From positions 1 to 8,852 of the forward strand of contig WQTQ01000123.1 in the NCBI GenBank assembly GCA_009786175.1: a stretch of 8,852 bases of DNA, given 5' to 3'. The number at the start of each line of letters is the position of its first letter. The first letter of the stretch is position 1. Under the pieces are notes generated by a model. It made no database searches. It was not told where the DNA came from and saw only the letters and a list, made by a program, of their open reading frames with translations. This stretch comes from Bacillota bacterium. GTDB taxonomy: Bacteria > Bacillota_A > Clostridia > Lachnospirales > WQUN01. Below are positions 6,185-8,852 of this stretch, one piece after another. The position numbers and the translations under genes are program-made.

Positions 6185-7899
6185 TGAGCAAATACCTAAA
6201 AATAATAGACAATTCTGCCACGTTTATGTCCATTGAAGACACTTGTGTTCCAAGATATTCGAGGATAAATTTTGCTTTCGCAAAGACTTCCGGGGTAGAT
6301 CGAATAATTTTTAAATGTCCCAATTCTATACAAGAACATGTAATCGCGTTTATCCATCAACCTGCGCGGCTTCTTTACGATGTTCATGGCTATGAAACAA
6401 TAGAGCCTGTTGGGGAGGAAGTACTGTGTGCCCGATACACGCCGGATACTTTGGGGGACTATAAATATGAGGCAATGGCCGGAGAGCAAGTAATCCAAAA
6501 AGGAACTTTTTCATGCATAGAAAGCGAACACCCCGGTTATGTAAAGGTATCAAAAAAAGACCCAAGATATTTTGAAACATCTGACGGTAATGCGTTTTGC
6601 CCTATTGGCTTAAATCTTGCCGCGCTGGATTCATACCGTCTCCCCGCCGGAGCAGAATATTTCTCTACATCCAACGAAAGAGTTTACCTGGGTATGGAGG
6701 AAATAAAACGATGGTTTAAAAGAATGAATGAAAATGGGGCTAATTTCGCAAGAATTTGGCTGACTCAGTACTTTAACGTTGAGGGCGAAATATACGGAGA
6801 ATTGGATAATGCTGCTTTTGCGAAGATTGACGCAATAGTAGAGTATGCCAGAACATACAACATACGCTTGAAGCTGGTATTTGAGCATTTTAGAACAGTA
6901 AAGCCCGGCTCTTTCGCCACAAAAAACGCCACACACCCGGATGGTTCTAAACTTTGCAGTATGCACGAATGGTTTACAGAGGAAAAGTGGCAATGTTTGT
7001 GGTGGAATAAGATAAACGCATACATGCACCGTCACGCCAACGACCCCACAATTGCCATGTGGGAATTGTGGAACGAAATAGACGCCGTAGCAGAAATAAA
7101 GTGGGAAGAGTTGCGGGATTGGACATTTAAGACCATTCCGATGGTAAAAGAAAAGTCACCGAAAAACCTGGTTGTGAACTCCCTTGGCAGCTACGATTCC
7201 GACTGGGCAAAGCCGCATTACGAGGAATTTAAGAATGATGTAATTGATTCCCAGCAAGTTCACAGATATTTAGACCAAGGTGCGCCATACGAAATATGCC
7301 ACAACGACCCTGTGGCCTTTAGCGTAGATGCCATTAACACAGCAAGGCGGCCCGATAAGCCTGTGCTTCTTGCAGAAACAGGTGCGGTAAACAATATCCA
7401 CACGGGGCCGTTTAGGTTTTATCGTTGGGATGATAGAGGAATTATATTCCATGACACGACATATCCGGCGTTTTTTGCAGGAGCGGCCGGAAGCGGGCAT
7501 ATATGGCACTGGAACGATTATGTAGATAACAAAAATCTGTGGCGGTATTTTAGCCCACTGGCTCAGATTGTGGAGGGCGTAAATTTTGCAGCAGAAGCTT
7601 TTGAAGTAGTCGATTACTCTACAAACAATGTATATTTTCTTGGCTTAAAAGGTGAAGGCACGTTTCTTGGCTGGATGCGAAACAAAGCCGACACTTGGCA
7701 AAATGAATTCATTCATCAAAAGCCCGTGCCTGTAGTGGCAAATGAAACTTTTACAGACACAGGCTTTTCGGAAGAAATGGTAATGGAGTTTACAGTAATT
7801 AACTGTTGGGAAGATGAAACCGCGAAGCTGGAGCTTAAAGAAAGGACAATTTTTCTAAAGGACTTAAAATATGGCCTGGTCTTTAAAGCCGCATATTAA
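6184..7899 (+). CDS. Intracellular clan GH-A glycosidase (GH5-like) with DUF5060-like N-terminal domain
   Basis: This 571-residue protein has a beta-rich N-terminal domain (about 10-115, DUF5060-like), then a TIM barrel opening at K-D-P-R-Y-F-E-T-S-D-G-N-A-F-C-P-I-G-L-N (125-144). Barrel signatures are N-G-A-N-F-A-R-I-W-L (184-193), W-E-L-W-N-E-I-D (293-300) with Glu298 as the expected acid/base, Q-V-H-R-Y-L (358-363), L-L-A-E-T-G-A (395-401) with Glu398 as the expected nucleophile, and G-S-G-H-I-W-H-W-N-D-Y (436-446). A beta-rich tail (about 465-571) follows. The two Glu residues after strands 4 and 7 mark a retaining clan GH-A enzyme; the substrate cannot be read from sequence. No signal peptide is seen, unlike most secreted cellulases, which matches the cytoplasmic MelA. 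The ATG overlaps the previous stop by one base (TAATG) and has no Shine-Dalgarno, so translation should depend on coupling. The stop overlaps that of the convergent regulator gene. Confidence 0.88.
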   Translation: MSKYLKIIDNSATFMSIEDTCVPRYSRINFAFAKTSGVDRIIFKCPNSIQEHVIAFIHQPARLLYDVHGYETIEPVGEEVLCARYTPDTLGDYKYEAMAGEQVIQKGTFSCIESEHPGYVKVSKKDPRYFETSDGNAFCPIGLNLAALDSYRLPAGAEYFSTSNERVYLGMEEIKRWFKRMNENGANFARIWLTQYFNVEGEIYGELDNAAFAKIDAIVEYARTYNIRLKLVFEHFRTVKPGSFATKNATHPDGSKLCSMHEWFTEEKWQCLWWNKINAYMHRHANDPTIAMWELWNEIDAVAEIKWEELRDWTFKTIPMVKEKSPKNLVVNSLGSYDSDWAKPHYEEFKNDVIDSQQVHRYLDQGAPYEICHNDPVAFSVDAINTARRPDKPVLLAETGAVNNIHTGPFRFYRWDDRGIIFHDTTYPAFFAGAAGSGHIWHWNDYVDNKNLWRYFSPLAQIVEGVNFAAEAFEVVDYSTNNVYFLGLKGEGTFLGWMRNKADTWQNEFIHQKPVPVVANETFTDTGFSEEMVMEFTVINCWEDETAKLELKERTIFLKDLKYGLVFKAAY

Positions 7900-8594
7900 C
7901 CCTTTGTCCTTAACCTGAAACCAAACCCCCATACTGTATCTATCAAAACTTTACTGTCTGCGGCAACCAGCTTTCGCCGCAGACGTTTTATTGTATCATC
8001 GGTGGCCCTGGTGCCAATGGGACTATTGTAACCCCATATTTTATTTAACAGTTCGCCGCGCGAAATAGCCCTGTTTTGATGCTCGAACATAAATTTTAGC
8101 AGTTGGAATTCTGTTTTGGTAAGTTTTAACTCTGCTTCTTTACAATGCGTGATTAAGTTGTCGGGGTAAATTGTTATGTCTGCATACGATAATTGAGAGC
8201 GCACTTTGGCTGCGGGAACATGTTTGTTTAGTTCTGCCTTAATAAGCAATGCCCTTACGTGGGCAACAAGCCTTACAGGGTTAACCGGCTTTGTAAGGTA
8301 AACATCAATCCCTAATGAAATACCAAACACATAGTCATCTTCAGATTCTCTTGTGGTTAGCATAATTATCGGCAAGTTAGAAAGCTGCCGGATTTTTGCG
8401 GCAACCATAAAATTATTACTGTCGGGGGTTTGTATGTCTAAAATTAACAGCTCGCACTCCTTATCCAGAAAAGCCGAATATAGCAGGTCAACGTTTTCGA
8501 AACAGACTACACGAAAACCCTCTTTCTCTAAAAAAGTTTGAATAATTTGTCTAACCAGAATATCGTTGTCTGATATGTATATCAGTTTATTCAT
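7896..8594 (-). CDS. OmpR/PhoB-family response regulator, atypical receiver
   Basis: The 232-residue protein has an N-terminal receiver (1-118) and a C-terminal winged-helix DNA-binding domain (about 130-232), the normal length for this family. In the receiver, Asp53 (L-L-I-L-D-I-Q-T-P-D) is the expected phosphorylation site, Thr80 the switch threonine and Lys102-Pro103 the conserved pair. The acidic pocket reads S-D-N-D: aligned with PhoB, the second acidic residue is Asn10 instead of Asp. In the effector domain, L-T-K-T-E-F-Q-L-L (158-166), I-S-R-G-E-L-L (177-183), the recognition-helix region D-D-T-I-K-R-L-R-R-K-L (199-209) and the wing V-W-G-F-G-F-R-L (221-228) are clear. I chose the ATG at 8594 because AAGGAG lies just upstream; a start at 8621 would place that site inside the gene. 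No histidine kinase is in the window. Convergent to the glycosidase operon; targets unknown. Confidence 0.92.
   Translation of the reverse strand: MNKLIYISDNDILVRQIIQTFLEKEGFRVVCFENVDLLYSAFLDKECELLILDIQTPDSNNFMVAAKIRQLSNLPIIMLTTRESEDDYVFGISLGIDVYLTKPVNPVRLVAHVRALLIKAELNKHVPAAKVRSQLSYADITIYPDNLITHCKEAELKLTKTEFQLLKFMFEHQNRAISRGELLNKIWGYNSPIGTRATDDTIKRLRRKLVAADSKVLIDTVWGFGFRLRTKG
7956..7989 (+). terminator. Probable intrinsic terminator of the melA operon, inside the convergent regulator gene
   Basis: GTCTGCGGC (7956-7964) and GCCGCAGAC (7976-7984) form a perfect 9-bp GC-rich stem around an 11-base loop, followed by GTTTTATTGTAT on the + strand. It begins 57 bases after the stop codon of the last operon gene. 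On the opposite strand no T-run follows, so it would act only on rightward transcripts. The same bases encode R-L-R-R-K-L-V-A-A-D in the regulator's DNA-binding domain, so chance formation from Arg/Ala codons cannot be excluded. Confidence 0.6.
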
Positions 8595-8601
8595 TTGACA
8601 G

Positions 8602-8607
8602 CTCCTT
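8602..8607 (-). promoter_or_regulatory. Ribosome-binding site that fixes the response regulator start
   Basis: Read on the minus strand, AAGGAG (complement of 8607-8602) lies 7 bases before the ATG at 8594. It decides for the 232-residue protein that begins M-N-K-L-I-Y-I-S-D, the usual receiver start. Confidence 0.8.
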
Positions 8608-8609
8608 TT

Positions 8610-8656
8610 TTTAGACCGCACATAGGCTCTTAAACATAAAGAGCTATGCGTCTAAA
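8610..8656 (-). promoter_or_regulatory. Leader hairpin directly upstream of the response regulator ribosome-binding site
   Basis: The arms are 8610-8631 and 8639-8656 with a 7-base loop. All 18 bases of the shorter arm can pair, with three bulges (1, 2 and 1 bases) on the other arm. In the minus-strand mRNA it would end two to three bases before the Shine-Dalgarno. An A-run follows it rather than a T-run, so it is not a terminator. It may control translation or mRNA stability of the regulator. Confidence 0.5.
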
Positions 8657-8784
8657 TTTATTTTCGCTTCAACCCCTGTTTATATTTTCCCACATTTTAC
8701 TAAAAATTGGTAGGGGGTAATCAAAAATATTTTTGCATATAGATTTGTATATACCCCAATGTCATTAAGTTAAGGTTAAGCAAA

Positions 8785-8823
8785 AAAAGAGAGAAGCGCG
8801 TATACGACACGCCTCTCTCTTTT
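8785..8823 (-). terminator. Intrinsic terminator for a leftward gene beyond the right edge
   Basis: Arms 8789-8801 and 8807-8819 enclose the loop ATACG and are flanked by A-runs and T-runs that extend the stem by four A-T pairs. On the + strand the stem has two A-C mismatches (8795/8813 and 8799/8809). On the minus strand both become G-U pairs, and the stem is followed by seven T residues (complement of 8788-8782). It therefore fits a leftward transcript, implying that the next gene to the right is on the minus strand and separate from the response regulator. Confidence 0.75.
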
Positions 8824-8852
8824 AATATGCGCGAAAGACAAAAAAAGAAAAA
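8824..8852. other. Right-edge fragment, A-rich, no feature seen
   Basis: These 29 bases carry a purine-rich run and no recognisable coding signal. They are probably the 3' untranslated part of the neighbour implied by the terminator. Confidence 0.3.

Larger units (their letters stand above)
8595..8788. other. Upstream region of the response regulator gene
   Basis: This AT-rich stretch has no gene. It must hold the regulator's promoter, since a terminator for leftward transcripts lies at 8785-8823. One weak minus-strand promoter reading is TTGATT (8725-8720) with TAAAAT (8700-8695), but the 19-base gap is long. Notable motifs are AGGGGGTAA (8712-8720), identical to the half-site of the melA palindrome, and three TTAAG copies at 8765, 8770 and 8776. 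Confidence 0.5.

Noticed and set aside
7866..7896. Intrinsic terminator for the response regulator inside the 3' end of the glycosidase gene
   Set aside because: The stem is only about six pairs with a two-base bulge and a long loop, followed by just four T residues; too weak to call.
8595..8621. ATG at 8621 as the response regulator start
   Set aside because: It would put the AAGGAG site inside the gene and add nine basic residues before the normal receiver start.
8610..8656. Leader hairpin as a transcription terminator
   Set aside because: The T-run lies on the wrong side for + strand transcripts, and minus-strand transcripts meet an A-run after the stem.

Overview
The window looks like part of a chromosome of an uncultured low-to-moderate GC Gram-positive bacterium, most likely a gut or rumen-type member of the Clostridia (Bacillota). 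The grounds are a large surface protein ending in S-layer homology (SLH) domains of the TRAE type, strong AGGAGG ribosome-binding sites, a MelA close to the Bacillus/Clostridia form, and an OmpR-type response regulator. The genetic code is standard. I see no rRNA, tRNA, CRISPR array, transposase or phage gene.

Layout. Bases 3-3677 (+) are the 3' part of a giant cell-surface gene that runs off the left edge. It encodes nine beta-rich repeats in a B-C-A higher-order order, then an Asp/Asn/Pro-rich zone of four short repeats, a polyproline linker and an SLH anchor. Bases 3678-3991 are a non-coding gap with a long hairpin (3712-3778), a candidate promoter (3836-3863), a perfect 26-bp palindrome (3881-3906) and the melA ribosome-binding site. 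Bases 3992-7899 (+) form a tight three-gene operon: melA (GH4 alpha-galactosidase), a DUF4438 protein, and a clan GH-A glycosidase with a DUF5060-like N-terminal domain. Gene 2 starts 12 bases after the melA stop, and gene 3 starts inside the stop codon of gene 2 (TAATG). Bases 7896-8594 (-) encode an OmpR-family response regulator, convergent with the operon and sharing its stop region (TTAA). Bases 8595-8852 are non-coding, with a 5'-leader hairpin, G/C-rich and TTAAG motifs, and a terminator that appears to serve a leftward gene beyond the right edge.

How the genes may work together. The operon products lack signal peptides, so they probably act in the cytoplasm on imported oligosaccharides. 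MelA would remove alpha-galactosyl groups, the GH-A enzyme would cut another linkage, and the DUF4438 protein has an unknown but evidently co-selected role. No transporter is present in the window. The most interesting points are a probable operon terminator embedded in the coding sequence of the convergent response regulator gene, a 9-bp half-site shared by the melA palindrome and the region upstream of the regulator gene, and the three-repeat periodicity of the surface protein.
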